Notes: generated from the letters alone by a model not told the origin. Counted from the first letter of the stretch, positions 15,931 to 25,982 are shown. The stretch is DNA of 64,000 bases from Prevotella sp. (GCA_003447235.1 DLZV01000012.1:5356-69355), one strand, 5' to 3'. Translations and numbers: made by a program.

Positions 15931-16067
15931 TCTCGTATCGATCTCGTATCAATCCCGTATTGATCCCGTATCGTTCTCGTATCGTTCCCGTATCGTTCTC
16001 CTATCGTCCTCCTATCATTCTCGCTTCCGGAAGCGGAAACAATACGGAAACGATACGGAAATGATAC
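15931..16067. repeat. 11-bp tandem array with an inverted arm around a palindrome
   Basis: Eight head-to-tail 11-bp units of consensus TC[CT]CGTATCGT run from 15931 to 16018. Then comes the perfect 14-bp palindrome CGCTTCCGGAAGCG (16022-16035), then three 11-bp units GGAAA[CT][AG]ATAC (16035-16067), which are the reverse complement of the forward unit type. The whole forms a long imperfect hairpin. The period of one helical turn resembles iteron-like protein-binding arrays, but there is no replication gene nearby. Confidence 0.85.
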
Positions 16068-16242
16068 TTGGGGGGAGGGAGGATGAAGCGAGGACGATAG
16101 GAGGTGGAAGCGTGGTGGATACGTGGAGGCAAGGGAGAAAAGAAAATCCACCAGTGGGCCTCCCCGATGGGAAACCGACTGGCGGATCGTGGAAGTGGAA
16201 GTCTTGGAGTGAGACTCCAGCGGCTCTAAGTCTGTGGCGATC
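16068..16242. other. Intergenic tail of the repeat region
   Basis: Purine-rich DNA with short direct words (GGAGG, GAAGTGG) and no gene seen. Confidence 0.4.
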
Positions 16243-16641
16243 TTATCTCACCACGACCTTCTTGCCATCGACGACATAGATGCCGGCGGGAAGGCCCTTG
16301 AGGCTCTGGGCGTTTTTGCGCACCAATTGTCCCGTGAGGGAGAAGATGTCGCAGGCCTTGCCGCCGAAGAGGGTCTCGGCGGAGACGCCCTCAATGGCTG
16401 TGGAGGGCGTGATGGTCAGCTTTCCGTTGGTGCGAGAGCAGACGAGCATGTACATCACCAGGGCCTTGTCCTCCTCCTTGTTTTGCAAGAACTGGTCGCC
16501 CTTGGAGAGGATCTTTTCCGACGGCCATCCCCTCACTTGGCGGATGAGGGGTGTGTACTTACTTTGGCTGGAGGCCAGTGACGTAAGCGAATGGATAAAT
16601 AGTATGAGGACCAGCAGCGTCCTGCCAATATGATTTTTCAT
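16243..16641 (-). CDS. Short exported protein with sorting-like tail, possibly chimeric
   Basis: A 132-residue protein; start at 16641 gives MKNHIGRTLLVLILFIHSLT, a signal peptide. Next comes SEKILSKGDQFLQNKEEDKA then LVMYMLVCSRTNG, like the first TPR of Prevotella TPR-containing sensor or regulator proteins. This is followed abruptly by LTITPSTAIEGV and a Prevotella-type tail (CDIFSLTGQLVRKN, GLPAGIYVVDGKKVVVR). A single TPR helix pair joined to such a tail is odd and suggests deletion or fusion of two longer genes. A longer frame reaches 16722, but its first 27 residues are not signal-like. Confidence 0.55.
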   Translation of the reverse strand: MKNHIGRTLLVLILFIHSLTSLASSQSKYTPLIRQVRGWPSEKILSKGDQFLQNKEEDKALVMYMLVCSRTNGKLTITPSTAIEGVSAETLFGGKACDIFSLTGQLVRKNAQSLKGLPAGIYVVDGKKVVVR

Positions 16642-16965
16642 TTTGTATCGTCTTGTGAAGTGGGGCCTTGGGGCGGATGAAGCTGCCTGGCCTTCGCTGT
16701 GTAAGTGTTCTGATTTCGCCACATCGGGCAGGAGTGGCGCAACCTGTGTACAAAGTTAGCATTTTTTAGTCAAAAAAGAGCCCTTGCGGAAATAAAATCC
16801 CCATTATTTAGTATAGGAATCAATTATTTTTTATACCTTTGTACGCGAATATGGACACGGCGTTGCGTTGGTCCTTTCACAGGGTAACATCAACAAGATA
16901 ACAGCCTGTCTTTTGATAAGTGAACGGTATAAATATTATCAATACAAAACATTAATAATTCTATT
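16642..16965 (+). promoter_or_regulatory. Promoter and ~120-nt leader of the NifU-like gene
   Basis: TACCTTTG at 16834-16841 fits the Bacteroidota -7 box. No clear TTTG is seen at the -33 distance. The leader between it and the ATG at 16966 is about 115 nt and has no recognised riboswitch. The rest of this divergent intergenic region shows no gene. Confidence 0.5.
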
Positions 16966-17667
16966 ATGATTTATTCATCGGAAGTAAAGAACATGTGCGT
17001 TGTGGCCAAAGGCCCTAACCATGGACCTGCTCCCATTCCTGAGGAGGGAAAGTGGGTTTATGCCAAGGAAATTGCTGATATTTCGGGTTACACCCACGGT
17101 GTGGGATGGTGCGCTCCCCAGCAGGGAGCCTGCAAGCTGTCTCTCAACGTGAAGGACGGTATCATCCAGGAGGCGCTCGTGGAGACCATCGGTTGCACGG
17201 GTATGACCCACTCTGCCGCCATGGCATCCGAGATTCTTCCGGGTAAGACGATCCTTGAGGCACTGAACACCGACCTCGTCTGCGACGCCATCAACACGGC
17301 TATGCGCGAGCTCTTCCTCCAGATTGTCTATGGACGCACGCAGAGCGCTTTCTCTGAGGGCGGTCTGACCATCGGCGCCGGTCTTGAGGACCTGGGTAAG
17401 GGTCTTCGTTCACAGACGGGTACGCTCTATGGCACGGTGGCTAAGGGTACGCGCTACTTGGAGCTGACCGAGGGCTACATCACACGCCAGTTCCTCGACA
17501 AGGACAATCAGGTCTGCGGCTACGAGTATGTTCACCTCGGCAAGATGATGGAGGCCATCAAGAACGGTATGGACGCCAACGAGGCTGTGAAGAAGTTCAC
17601 GGGCAGCTACGGTCGTACCACTGCCGAGCAGGGTGTTGTTAAAGCGATTGATCCACGTAAAGAATAA
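16966..17667 (+). CDS. NifU/IscU-like iron-sulfur assembly scaffold protein
   Basis: A 233-residue protein. The core holds the three-cysteine scaffold pattern seen in NifU/IscU N-terminal domains: GWCAPQQGACKLSLNVKDG, then LVETIGCTGMTHSAAMASEI with a downstream cysteine in TDLVCDAINTAMREL. It differs from standard IscU in spacing and in its longer C-terminal part. It is 17 bp upstream of the GGGtGRT protein gene on the same strand, with a good ribosome-binding site between (AAGGAGAAACAT); these two form a conserved pair in Bacteroidota and some Firmicutes. It is not part of the suf operon of this window, so it may serve a dedicated target. The exact role is not established. Confidence 0.8.
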   Translation: MIYSSEVKNMCVVAKGPNHGPAPIPEEGKWVYAKEIADISGYTHGVGWCAPQQGACKLSLNVKDGIIQEALVETIGCTGMTHSAAMASEILPGKTILEALNTDLVCDAINTAMRELFLQIVYGRTQSAFSEGGLTIGAGLEDLGKGLRSQTGTLYGTVAKGTRYLELTEGYITRQFLDKDNQVCGYEYVHLGKMMEAIKNGMDANEAVKKFTGSYGRTTAEQGVVKAIDPRKE

Positions 17668-17684
17668 TAAGGAGAAACATAACT

Positions 17685-18698
17685 ATGATTAGAAAGGTAA
17701 GTTACGAAAGTCAGGAGCGTCGTGAGGCGCAGGTTCTTGCAGCTCTCAACGCTGAGGGCATCAAGAGCGTAGAGGAGGCTAATCAGATCTGCGACGAGGC
17801 AGGTGTTGATCCTTATCTGATGTGTGAGGAGACGCAGCGTATCTGCTTCGAGAACGCCAAGTGGGCCTATGTCTGCGGTGCTGCTATTGCCATCAAGCGT
17901 GGATGCAAGACTGCTGCCGACTGCGCAGAGGCTATCGGTGTGGGTCTGCAGGCATTCTGCATCCCTGGTTCTGTGGCCGACGACCGTAAGGTGGGTCTGG
18001 GTCACGGCAACTTGGCTGCCCGTCTGCTCCGCGAGGAGACGAAGTGCTTCGCCTTCTTGGCTGGTCACGAGTCGTTTGCTGCTGCCGAGGGTGCCATCAA
18101 GATTGCTGAGATGGCCAACAAGGTGCGCAAGAATCCGCTCCGCGTTATCCTCAACGGTCTGGGCAAGGACGCTGCCATGATCATCAGCCGTATCAACGGC
18201 TTCACCTATGTGAAGACGGAGTTCGACTACTACACGGGCGAGCTGAAGGTCGTGGATCGCACGGCTTACTCCGATGGTCCTCGTGCCAAGGTCAACTGCT
18301 ACGGTGCTAACGACGTACGCGAGGGTGTGGCTATCAACTGGAGCGAGGATGTCGATGTGTCTATCACTGGCAACTCCACCAACCCGACCCGCTTCCAGCA
18401 CCCGGTAGCTGGTACGTACAAGAAGGAGCGCACGCTCGCCGGTAAGCCCTACTTCTCAGTGGCTTCTGGTGGTGGTACGGGCCGTACGCTCCACCCGGAC
18501 AACATGGCTGCTGGTCCTGCTTCCTACGGTATGACCGACACCATGGGCCGTATGCACTCCGACGCTCAGTTTGCAGGTTCTTCTTCAGTGCCTGCTCACG
18601 TCGAGATGATGGGCTTCCTGGGTATGGGCAACAACCCGATGGTAGGTGCTACGGTGGCTATCGCCGTCGCCCTCGATCTCGCTTTGAACAAGAAGTAA
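17685..18698 (+). CDS. GGGtGRT family protein
   Basis: A 337-residue protein named after its motif, here SGGGTGRTLHPDNMAAGPAS. Other features are Cys-containing stretches (EEANQICDEAGVD, MCEETQRICFENAKWAYVCG) and a glycine/alanine-rich end (GFLGMGNNPMVGATVAIAVA). The family is conserved but its function is unknown; it is repeatedly found beside a NifU-like protein, as here, suggesting an iron-sulfur enzyme or maturation factor. No signal peptide and no membrane helix. A terminator follows. Confidence 0.85.
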   Translation: MIRKVSYESQERREAQVLAALNAEGIKSVEEANQICDEAGVDPYLMCEETQRICFENAKWAYVCGAAIAIKRGCKTAADCAEAIGVGLQAFCIPGSVADDRKVGLGHGNLAARLLREETKCFAFLAGHESFAAAEGAIKIAEMANKVRKNPLRVILNGLGKDAAMIISRINGFTYVKTEFDYYTGELKVVDRTAYSDGPRAKVNCYGANDVREGVAINWSEDVDVSITGNSTNPTRFQHPVAGTYKKERTLAGKPYFSVASGGGTGRTLHPDNMAAGPASYGMTDTMGRMHSDAQFAGSSSVPAHVEMMGFLGMGNNPMVGATVAIAVALDLALNKK

Positions 18699-18750
18699 TC
18701 TCGCTTGGAGCAAGAAATAAGGCTTGCTTATTGCAAGAAATAAACTAAAA

Positions 18751-18790
18751 AAGGAAGGCTGGTTCCCAAAAGGAGTCAGCCTTTCTTTTT
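18751..18790 (+). terminator. Terminator after the GGGtGRT gene
   Basis: AAGGCTG ... CAGCCTT (18755-18761 and 18777-18783) followed by TCTTTTT. Confidence 0.75.
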
Positions 18791-18875
18791 GCAAGCGATT
18801 CTTCCTGGTTCTTGTGTTTTGCTCGAGTCAATGGAGAATGGCTTGCTGGTGTGCTCCAGGAAGGCCTATTGGCAA

Positions 18876-18915
18876 GAAGCCCCGACGGTACAGGAGTTTG
18901 TACAGTCGGGGCTTC
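18876..18915 (-). terminator. Terminator-like hairpin after the Na/Pi cotransporter gene
   Basis: An 11-bp perfect stem, GAAGCCCCGAC / GTCGGGGCTTC, with an inner GTAC/GTAC pair, 31 bp past the cotransporter stop. T-richness after it is weak. Confidence 0.6.
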
Positions 18916-18945
18916 TCGTGCTGGTAGAGCGGATGTGGGCGGTCG

Positions 18946-20676
18946 TTAGTCTATGTTTGGTTCTGGCTCGTGCTGCTTCACGCCCATGCGCGCCTCAACG
19001 ACATTGACCACATAGTCGCCCAGGTGCTCACACTCGTTGATGAGGTCCATATACATCGTGCCACTGGCATAGGAGTACTTGTGCTCATTGACATCGTTGA
19101 TGTTCTGGTTCTTCAGTTGGTTGCGGTAGTTGTTGATCTCGTTCTCGATGTTGAAAGAACGGTTGACGTCCACGCTGCCTCGGTGGGCCACCAGGGTCTG
19201 TGTCATCTGCTCCAGCGCATCGTCGGTCAGTTCAAACATCTGGTGGAGATGGTTGTACTGATCCTCGGTAAACTCATCTTTGCCCGAACGCTTTCTGCTG
19301 ATGATGCGTGCCATGTTGTAGCAGGCGTCACCGATAGACTCCAGTTCTGAGATCTCGCGCAGCATGGCTCGCACCTTCTCCTTGGTGTCATCGCTCAGAT
19401 GGGCGTCGCTCACCTGGTCGAGATATTTGGCAATCTCTATCTCCATGTTGTCGGAAATGCCCTCGTATTTCTCGATGCGCGAATAGAGTTTGACGAAGGC
19501 CTCGCCATCTTGCTCCCCGAGCAACTCGCGCACCATTCCAAACATTCTATGGATGCGCCCAGAGAAGGAGTGGATCTCCTTGGAGGCTTCCAGTACGGCA
19601 AATTCTGGGGTTTTCATGATGCCAGCCTGGATGAAGCGCAGGCGGAAGTCCTCCTCGTCTTGCTTGGCCTTCGGCTTGATGATCAGGCAGACGATACGCT
19701 CTATCTGGGGTATGAACCAGATGAGCAGGAAGGTGTTGGTGACATTGAAGCAGGTGTGGAAGGCTGCCAGCACAATCGGAAGGAGGGCTGCCTTCTGTGT
19801 CTGAGAGGTACCAGCGCCCGTTGGATCGTAGCCTACCAAGGAGCAGACCGCATCGACAAAGGGATAGAAAAGGCAGAGCACCCAGACCACGCCAAAGACG
19901 TTGAACACCAGGTGGGCCAGGGCCGCCCTTCGGGCTTGTGTGTTGGCTCCCAGCGCCGCGAGGTTGGCCGTGGCCGTCGTGCCGATATTCTCGCCCAGCA
20001 CAAGGGCAATGCCAAAGTAGATCGGAAGGACGCCCGTGGAGCACAGCAGGATGGTGATGGCCATGACAGCTGCGCTGCTCTGCACGATGCAGGTGATGAG
20101 GGTGCCAATGAGCACGAAGACCACTATGTTGAAATGGCTATGGGTGTCAAAGGAGGAGAAGAAGTGGATGGCATCAGGATTGTGTTCCAAATCAAGTTCT
20201 TTGCCAGCTGCCGATAGCAGGACAAGGGCAAAGAACAGAAACGCAATGCCAAAGAGGAAATCGCCGATGAAGCGCCGTCGCTTCGAATAGATGAGCATGA
20301 TGCCGATAAAGAAGGCCGGAAAGACGACCATGGTCAGATCGACGTTGAAGCCAAGCGACATGATCCACGCCGTGAGCGTGGTGCCGATGTTCGCACCCAT
20401 AATGACGGAGATGGCTTGGGCAAGGGTCAATAGACCGGCATTGACAAAGCTCACCGTCATGACGGTGGTGGCGGAAGAGGACTGGACGGCACAGGTGACA
20501 AACATTCCCGTGAGCATTCCTGTGAAGCGGTTGGTGGTCATTGCTCCCAAGATGTGGCGCAGTTGAGAGCCGGCCATCTTCTGGAGCGCCTCACTCATAA
20601 CCTTCATGCCATAGATAAGCAGGGCCAACGCGCCCAAAACTTTCATGAAGATGATCAGATAGTCGCTGGTGTGCAT
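18946..20676 (-). CDS. Na/Pi cotransporter family protein with PhoU-like domain
   Basis: A 576-residue protein. It has two inverted NptA-type repeats with the sodium/phosphate signature QSSSATTVMTVSFVNAG near residue 65 and QSSAAVMAITILLCSTG near residue 200, within about eight to nine membrane helices (VFPAFFIGIMLIYS, FLFGIAFLFFALVLLSAAG). The C-terminal ~220 residues are a helical PhoU-like domain (EYEGISDNMEIEIAKYLDQV, ESIGDACYNMARIISRKRSG). It imports phosphate or related anions with sodium. A -7 box, TAATTTTG, is at 20746-20753 (minus). The gene stands alone. Confidence 0.92.
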   Translation of the reverse strand: MHTSDYLIIFMKVLGALALLIYGMKVMSEALQKMAGSQLRHILGAMTTNRFTGMLTGMFVTCAVQSSSATTVMTVSFVNAGLLTLAQAISVIMGANIGTTLTAWIMSLGFNVDLTMVVFPAFFIGIMLIYSKRRRFIGDFLFGIAFLFFALVLLSAAGKELDLEHNPDAIHFFSSFDTHSHFNIVVFVLIGTLITCIVQSSAAVMAITILLCSTGVLPIYFGIALVLGENIGTTATANLAALGANTQARRAALAHLVFNVFGVVWVLCLFYPFVDAVCSLVGYDPTGAGTSQTQKAALLPIVLAAFHTCFNVTNTFLLIWFIPQIERIVCLIIKPKAKQDEEDFRLRFIQAGIMKTPEFAVLEASKEIHSFSGRIHRMFGMVRELLGEQDGEAFVKLYSRIEKYEGISDNMEIEIAKYLDQVSDAHLSDDTKEKVRAMLREISELESIGDACYNMARIISRKRSGKDEFTEDQYNHLHQMFELTDDALEQMTQTLVAHRGSVDVNRSFNIENEINNYRNQLKNQNINDVNEHKYSYASGTMYMDLINECEHLGDYVVNVVEARMGVKQHEPEPNID

Positions 20677-20882
20677 ATTGTGTGATGTTGTTGTGATGAT
20701 ATCATCAATAGGAGCTGGTACACATTGACTGTTTCAATTCCGTTGCAAAATTACAAAAAAAGACTCGTTTTCCATCATGTCGTGCTTCTTTTTTGTTGGC
20801 AAAAGGTCATAAAAAGGCCAATGGTGCAATAATTCGGTGCAGATTTCGTTATCTAAAGGCAGTTATTTAAAAATTCAAAGAT

Positions 20883-21611
20883 ATGAAGCTACAAAGATTG
20901 AAGTCTGTTCTTTTCTCTGTTTTCGCCGTTGTGACGGTTTGTCTGTTGGGCAGCTGCCACCGTGCGACCCCGCGTTGGACCAATAGCTATTTCCATCGGG
21001 AGGCCAACGTGAAGCGGATCTGCGACACGATGGCAGGCACTTACGATATGAGCTACTTTCGCATCTACCGCACTGACCTGCGTGGTGGGCAGGATGTCTT
21101 AAAGGATAGTGCGATACGGGCCATGCTCCCCGATTCTGCTGCGCCGCTGCAATACGTCGTAGGTGGCTATGGGGACCAGCACATTACCATCCCTAATTTC
21201 CCCATCAGCCTCGTGGCGCCCTGTCTGAAGGATACGGCCCTGGCGCGTGCTGTTGCTTCTGCGCCGCTGCAGAACCTGTTGGTCAGATATGGGTTGTCCG
21301 GAGGCCTTTCGGACAAGGAGTCGGAGGGTTATGTGCGCCTTGCACCTGAGCCTCTGTCGCTGTCGCTCAATGTTGGTGGCAAACAATGCGTCGTGGAGTT
21401 TGACTTTGAGTGCAAAATCTTTATCGGTATTGATGGTGAGAATCCCACTACGCTGAAGGTCTCCCCGCTGCAATTTTCCCTCGACGACGTGAAGATCTTG
21501 GGAGGCAGCAATCAGGACTTTGGCGACGGTTGGTCGAACGGACCGACGTTTGATATCTATATTAACGGTGAACGAGTTGACCAGGCTGGTCAGCCCGTGC
21601 GCCGTAGATAA
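20883..21611 (+). CDS. Hypothetical lipoprotein
   Basis: A 242-residue protein. The N-terminus is a lipoprotein signal (VVTVCLLGSCHRA, lipobox L-L-G-S-C at about residue 25). The mature part has no recognised catalytic motif; it contains YVVGGYGDQHITIPNFPISL and a C-terminal GDGWSNGPTFDIYINGERVD. It is similar in size and style to DUF4840-type lipoproteins of Bacteroidales, but I cannot confirm that. The next gene starts 40 bp later on the same strand, so they may be co-transcribed. Confidence 0.7.
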   Translation: MKLQRLKSVLFSVFAVVTVCLLGSCHRATPRWTNSYFHREANVKRICDTMAGTYDMSYFRIYRTDLRGGQDVLKDSAIRAMLPDSAAPLQYVVGGYGDQHITIPNFPISLVAPCLKDTALARAVASAPLQNLLVRYGLSGGLSDKESEGYVRLAPEPLSLSLNVGGKQCVVEFDFECKIFIGIDGENPTTLKVSPLQFSLDDVKILGGSNQDFGDGWSNGPTFDIYINGERVDQAGQPVRRR

Positions 21612-21650
21612 GGATTACATCTAAAGATAAAGTATAGAAAACCTAAGATA

Positions 21651-22304
21651 ATGCGTATGGCTACTCATCCTCTCTGGAACGATGACTACTGGCTGCTCGT
21701 GTTGCAACTCTACCTGAAGCGTCCTACGGGCGTGAAGGCTGTGTATGCGCGTGAGGCTGTTGATCTTGCTGTGGAACTACATCTGCCGCCCCAATTCATC
21801 CACCAGCAACTGCAAGAGATGGACCGTCGTGACCGCCTGGTGCTACAACTGGTCTGGAAAACTTACGCCCAGAAGCCGCGTCGGCTTGCAAAAGACATTA
21901 CGCGGCTGCGGAAGATGAAGGGGTTCGGTTGTGAGCAGGCTTTCTACGAGGGGGTGGAGGTGCGCAACACGTTTGAGGACTTCTTTCTGCCATTGGCTGA
22001 AGACCATGAATTGAAGCCTGTCATGCTGGTCCTCATCCTCGATCTCTACTTCCGGCTTGTGCCCCACACCATGGTGGTGGACACGCCCGAGGTGGTAGAA
22101 CTGGCTCGTCTGATGAAACTGAAGTCCGAGAAGGTGGTGCAGGTGCTGGAGACCTTCCAGGCTTGCGACCCTTACTTGATGCGCACCACCGAGGCTTCCC
22201 TTCCGCTTTTGGCTCCGTGTCAGCAGGTGTGGAACCGCTACGCCAATGGTCAACCCACCCTGTTGGAGGAGCAGGCAGAGGCGTTTCGTGCCTATTTTGA
22301 GTGA
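21651..22304 (+). CDS. Conserved-looking protein of unknown function
   Basis: A 217-residue, helix-rich cytoplasmic protein that I do not recognise. It begins MRMATHPLWNDDYWLLVLQL and contains KAVYAREAVDLAVELHLPPQ, then FIHQQLQEMDRRDRLVLQLV and a C-terminal EVVELARLMKLKSEKVVQVL. The second segment could be a winged-helix-like fold. No signal peptide or metal site is seen. The start at 21651 could also be the ATG two codons on. Confidence 0.6.
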   Translation: MRMATHPLWNDDYWLLVLQLYLKRPTGVKAVYAREAVDLAVELHLPPQFIHQQLQEMDRRDRLVLQLVWKTYAQKPRRLAKDITRLRKMKGFGCEQAFYEGVEVRNTFEDFFLPLAEDHELKPVMLVLILDLYFRLVPHTMVVDTPEVVELARLMKLKSEKVVQVLETFQACDPYLMRTTEASLPLLAPCQQVWNRYANGQPTLLEEQAEAFRAYFE

Positions 22305-22400
22305 AATGTTGTGTTGCAGTACAATACAAGCGCAATATAACTCACTACGCTTCAACAATCACCATACAACAAACGACGATATAATAAGTGGCAATACAAC

Positions 22401-22434
22401 AAAAGGATTCCTCTCTTCGGAAAGGAATCCTTTT
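22401..22434. terminator. Bidirectional terminator beside tRNA-Gln
   Basis: AAAAGGATTCC ... GGAATCCTTTT, an 11-bp perfect stem just downstream of the minus-strand tRNA; A and T flanks suit both strands. Confidence 0.8.
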
Positions 22435-22439
22435 GTATG

Positions 22440-22510
22440 TTGTCCTAAGCGGATTCGAACCACTACAAACAGAACCAAAACCTGTTGTGCTACCATTACA
22501 CCATAGGACA
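22440..22510 (-). tRNA. tRNA-Gln (anticodon TTG)
   Basis: Cloverleaf on the minus strand: acceptor TGTCCTA/TAGGACA with discriminator A, T-arm GTTCGAATC, anticodon stem ACAGG/TCTGT around loop TTTTGGT, giving anticodon TTG (codon CAA). The U1-A72 start is normal for tRNA-Gln. No CCA is encoded. Confidence 0.95.
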
Positions 22511-22521
22511 AAATCCAGGTG

Positions 22522-22552
22522 CAAAGTTACGGAGATTTTCTTATATTGCAAA
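22522..22552 (-). promoter_or_regulatory. Promoter of tRNA-Gln
   Basis: On the minus strand TAACTTTG (22522-22529) with TTTG (22549-22552), 19-bp gap. Confidence 0.65.
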
Positions 22553-22608
22553 ATTTTGTGGTCAAAAATGCAATAGATGGCTCCATCTTTTGCCCCTCGG
22601 AATCATTT

Positions 22609-23829
22609 TCAGAACATCTTGATGACGCGGCGTAGTCCTGCTACCAGCGTATCGACCTCCTCTCGAGTATTGTAGAAGGAGAACGACGCGCGCACGGTGC
22701 CGAGTATGCCGAGGCGGTCCATGAGGGGTTGGGCGCAATGGTGGCCTGTGCGCACGGCAATGCCCAGTTGGTCGAGGAGCGTGCCGAGGTCGGCATGGTG
22801 GATGTCGGCGACGTTGAAGGAGATGACGGCGTCAGCCTCCATGTCTTTGCTATGGCCATAGATGTGCATTCCTTCGATCTCGCGGAGCTGCTGCAGGGCG
22901 TAGTCGGTGAGATCGTGCTCATACGCCTGAATGTTCTCCATGCCAATGGCTGAGACGTAGTCGATAGCCTTGGCAAGTCCGTTGGTGGCGATGTAGTCAG
23001 GCGTTCCAGCCTCAAACTTCAGTGGCGGACGCTCGAAGGTGGTGTGGTCGAAACTCACCCGCTCGATCATCTCGCCACCCCCTTGGTATGGCGGCAGTCT
23101 GTCGAGCCACACCTCCTTGCCGTAGAGCACGCCTACCCCCGTGGGCGCATAGACCTTGTGGCCGCTGAAAGCGAGGAATTCACAATCCAAGTCCTGCACA
23201 TCGACCTTCATGTGAGGGATGCTCTGTGCGCCATCGATCATCACGGGCACTCCGTGGCTGTGGGCGATGCGGATGATCTCCTTGACGGGATTGACCGTGC
23301 CCAGGACGTTGCTGACGTGCATGACGCTGACGAGCTTTGTCTTCTCGCTAAACAACTTTTCGTACTCGTCGAGGAGCAGCGCACCGTCGTCGCTCATGGG
23401 AATGACCCGCAGGCGGATGTTCTTGCGTTGCTGCTGCAGTTGCCAAGGGACAATGTTGGAATGGTGCTCCATCGTGCTCACGATGACCTCGTCGCCCTCC
23501 TCCATGCAGCCCTCCACGAAGGACGAAGCTACGAGGTTCAGGCTCTCCGTTGTGCCCCGCGTAAAAACGATCTCGCTGGTGGAACGGGCGTTGACGAACT
23601 TCCTGACCGTCTCGCGGGCCGCCTCGTGGAGGTCAGTGGCCTGCTGTGAGAGCCAGTGGACACCACGGTGGACGTTGGCATTGACGTTCAAATACTCGTC
23701 GCGCATGGCATCAAGCACGCAGAGCGGCTTCTGGGTCGTGGCACCGTTGTCGAGATAGACCAGCGGGCGGCCGTAGATCTCACGGCTGAGAATGGGGAAG
23801 TCTTTCCTTATTTTTTCTATATCCAACAT
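22609..23829 (-). CDS. sufS: Cysteine desulfurase SufS
   Basis: A 406-residue PLP enzyme that takes sulfur from cysteine for Fe-S cluster assembly. The PLP lysine is K225 in SGHKVYAPTGVG; the persulfide cysteine is C365 in RTGHHCAQPLMDRLG; EHHSNIVPW and DGAQSIPHM are other group II (SufS-type) signatures. Last gene of the sufB-x-sufC-sufD-sufS block, 42 bp after sufD. No sufE or sufU is adjacent; the sulfur acceptor may be encoded elsewhere. Confidence 0.95.
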   Translation of the reverse strand: MLDIEKIRKDFPILSREIYGRPLVYLDNGATTQKPLCVLDAMRDEYLNVNANVHRGVHWLSQQATDLHEAARETVRKFVNARSTSEIVFTRGTTESLNLVASSFVEGCMEEGDEVIVSTMEHHSNIVPWQLQQQRKNIRLRVIPMSDDGALLLDEYEKLFSEKTKLVSVMHVSNVLGTVNPVKEIIRIAHSHGVPVMIDGAQSIPHMKVDVQDLDCEFLAFSGHKVYAPTGVGVLYGKEVWLDRLPPYQGGGEMIERVSFDHTTFERPPLKFEAGTPDYIATNGLAKAIDYVSAIGMENIQAYEHDLTDYALQQLREIEGMHIYGHSKDMEADAVISFNVADIHHADLGTLLDQLGIAVRTGHHCAQPLMDRLGILGTVRASFSFYNTREEVDTLVAGLRRVIKMF

Positions 23830-23871
23830 GGCTTTACGCTTCTTGCTTTTGATGAATGAATCCTGCCGGCC

Positions 23872-25214
23872 CTACTGGCACATTTTGCAGCCTACACATT
23901 TGCTCAGTTCGCCACGGAAACGCTTTTCCACCAAGTAGTGGAGACGGTCGCGCAGCGGTTCGAGGTCCATCTTGTCGATGACCTCGTTGATGAAGGCAAA
24001 CTCAAGGAGCAGTTTGGCCTCCTTCTGGCTGATGCCGCGCTGCTGCATATAGAAGAGCGCAGCGTCGTTGAGCTGTCCTATCGTGGATCCGTGTGCGCAT
24101 TTCACGTCGTCGGCATAGATTTCCAGCATCGGCTGTGTGTACATCCTTGCCGTCTTCGTTGCCACGAGATTCTGGTTGGTCTCCTGCGAGGTGGTCTTCT
24201 GTGCTCCGTGGCGTACGAGGACGCGTCCAGCGAAAGCACCCACCGCCTCGTCGTCGAGCACATACTTATAGAGTTCGTTGCTCGTGCAGTGAGGCACCTG
24301 GTGGTCGATGAGCGTATTGTTGTCCACGTGCTGTTTTCTGTCCGCAATGACGCAGCCACTGCAATAGCACTCCGCGCCCTCTCCCTTGAACACCAGGTCG
24401 AGGCGGTTGCGCGTCACGCCGTTGTGGAGCGTTATCACATTGTGGTTGACCCTACTGTCGCGCTGCTGCTCTATATAGACGTTGCTCACGCGATGGTTCT
24501 TGTAGTGGGTCTCCTCCATGCAGTAGAGGTCGAGCGATGCGTTGTCGCCGACATAGGCCTCGATGACCTGTGTGGCGAGGAAGTCGTGGTCGTCGGCGGT
24601 GTGGTCGCAGAACAGGAATTTAGCCTTGGCACCCTCCTCCATCACGATGAGCACGCGTCGGTTGACCATCATGCTCACGTCGGCGCGCAGGATGTTGATA
24701 ATCTGCACACACTTTTCCATCTGCACGTTTTTCGGCACATAGATGAAGAGGCCGTCCTGGGCCAGCATTGTGTTGAGCGCCGTGATGGCGTCCTCCTCCG
24801 TCTTGGCGATGCGCGCATAGTAGCGAGCGATGAGTTCGGGATGCTCCTCGGCCGCCTTTCTCAGCGATCCGATGACGACTCCCTCCTCGGGCTGCACGTT
24901 GGGCAGCCGCTTCTCATAGAACGCATCGTTGACGACAAAATAGAGCAGCGTGCTCAGGTTGGGCACATCGCAGCGGAAGGCCGCATAGGGATCGACAGGA
25001 AACTCGATGCGATTGATGTTCAGACCGTAGTTGGGAGCGAAGATCTTCTCCATGTCGGTGTACTTATATCGCTCCATCTTCCTTGTCGGGAAGCCCTGGC
25101 GGCGGAAGTCTTCGAAGGCACGGTCGCGGACGGCGTTCATCACCTCCGCGCTATGCTCCTTGATGGCTTCCGAGGCCTCGGCGTATAGGTCTATGTATTG
25201 CTTTTCTGCTTCGG

Positions 25215-25218
<4 letters not shown>
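23872..25218 (-). CDS. sufD: Fe-S cluster assembly protein SufD
   Basis: A 448-residue partner of SufB and SufC in the SufBC2D scaffold. The C-terminal half has the family beta-helix and ends YADDVKCAHGSTIGQLNDAA then FINEVIDKMDLEPLRDRL, as in SufD. Its start overlaps the sufC stop by 4 bp, indicating translational coupling. The extreme C-terminus FRGELSKCVGCKMCQ carries a small C-x-x-C-x-x-C motif beyond the usual SufD core. Confidence 0.93.

Positions 25219-25982
<764 letters not shown>

Noticed and set aside
15931..16067. CRISPR or coding repeat
   Set aside because: 11-bp units without spacers; 11 is not a multiple of three, so an encoded repeat protein would lose frame.
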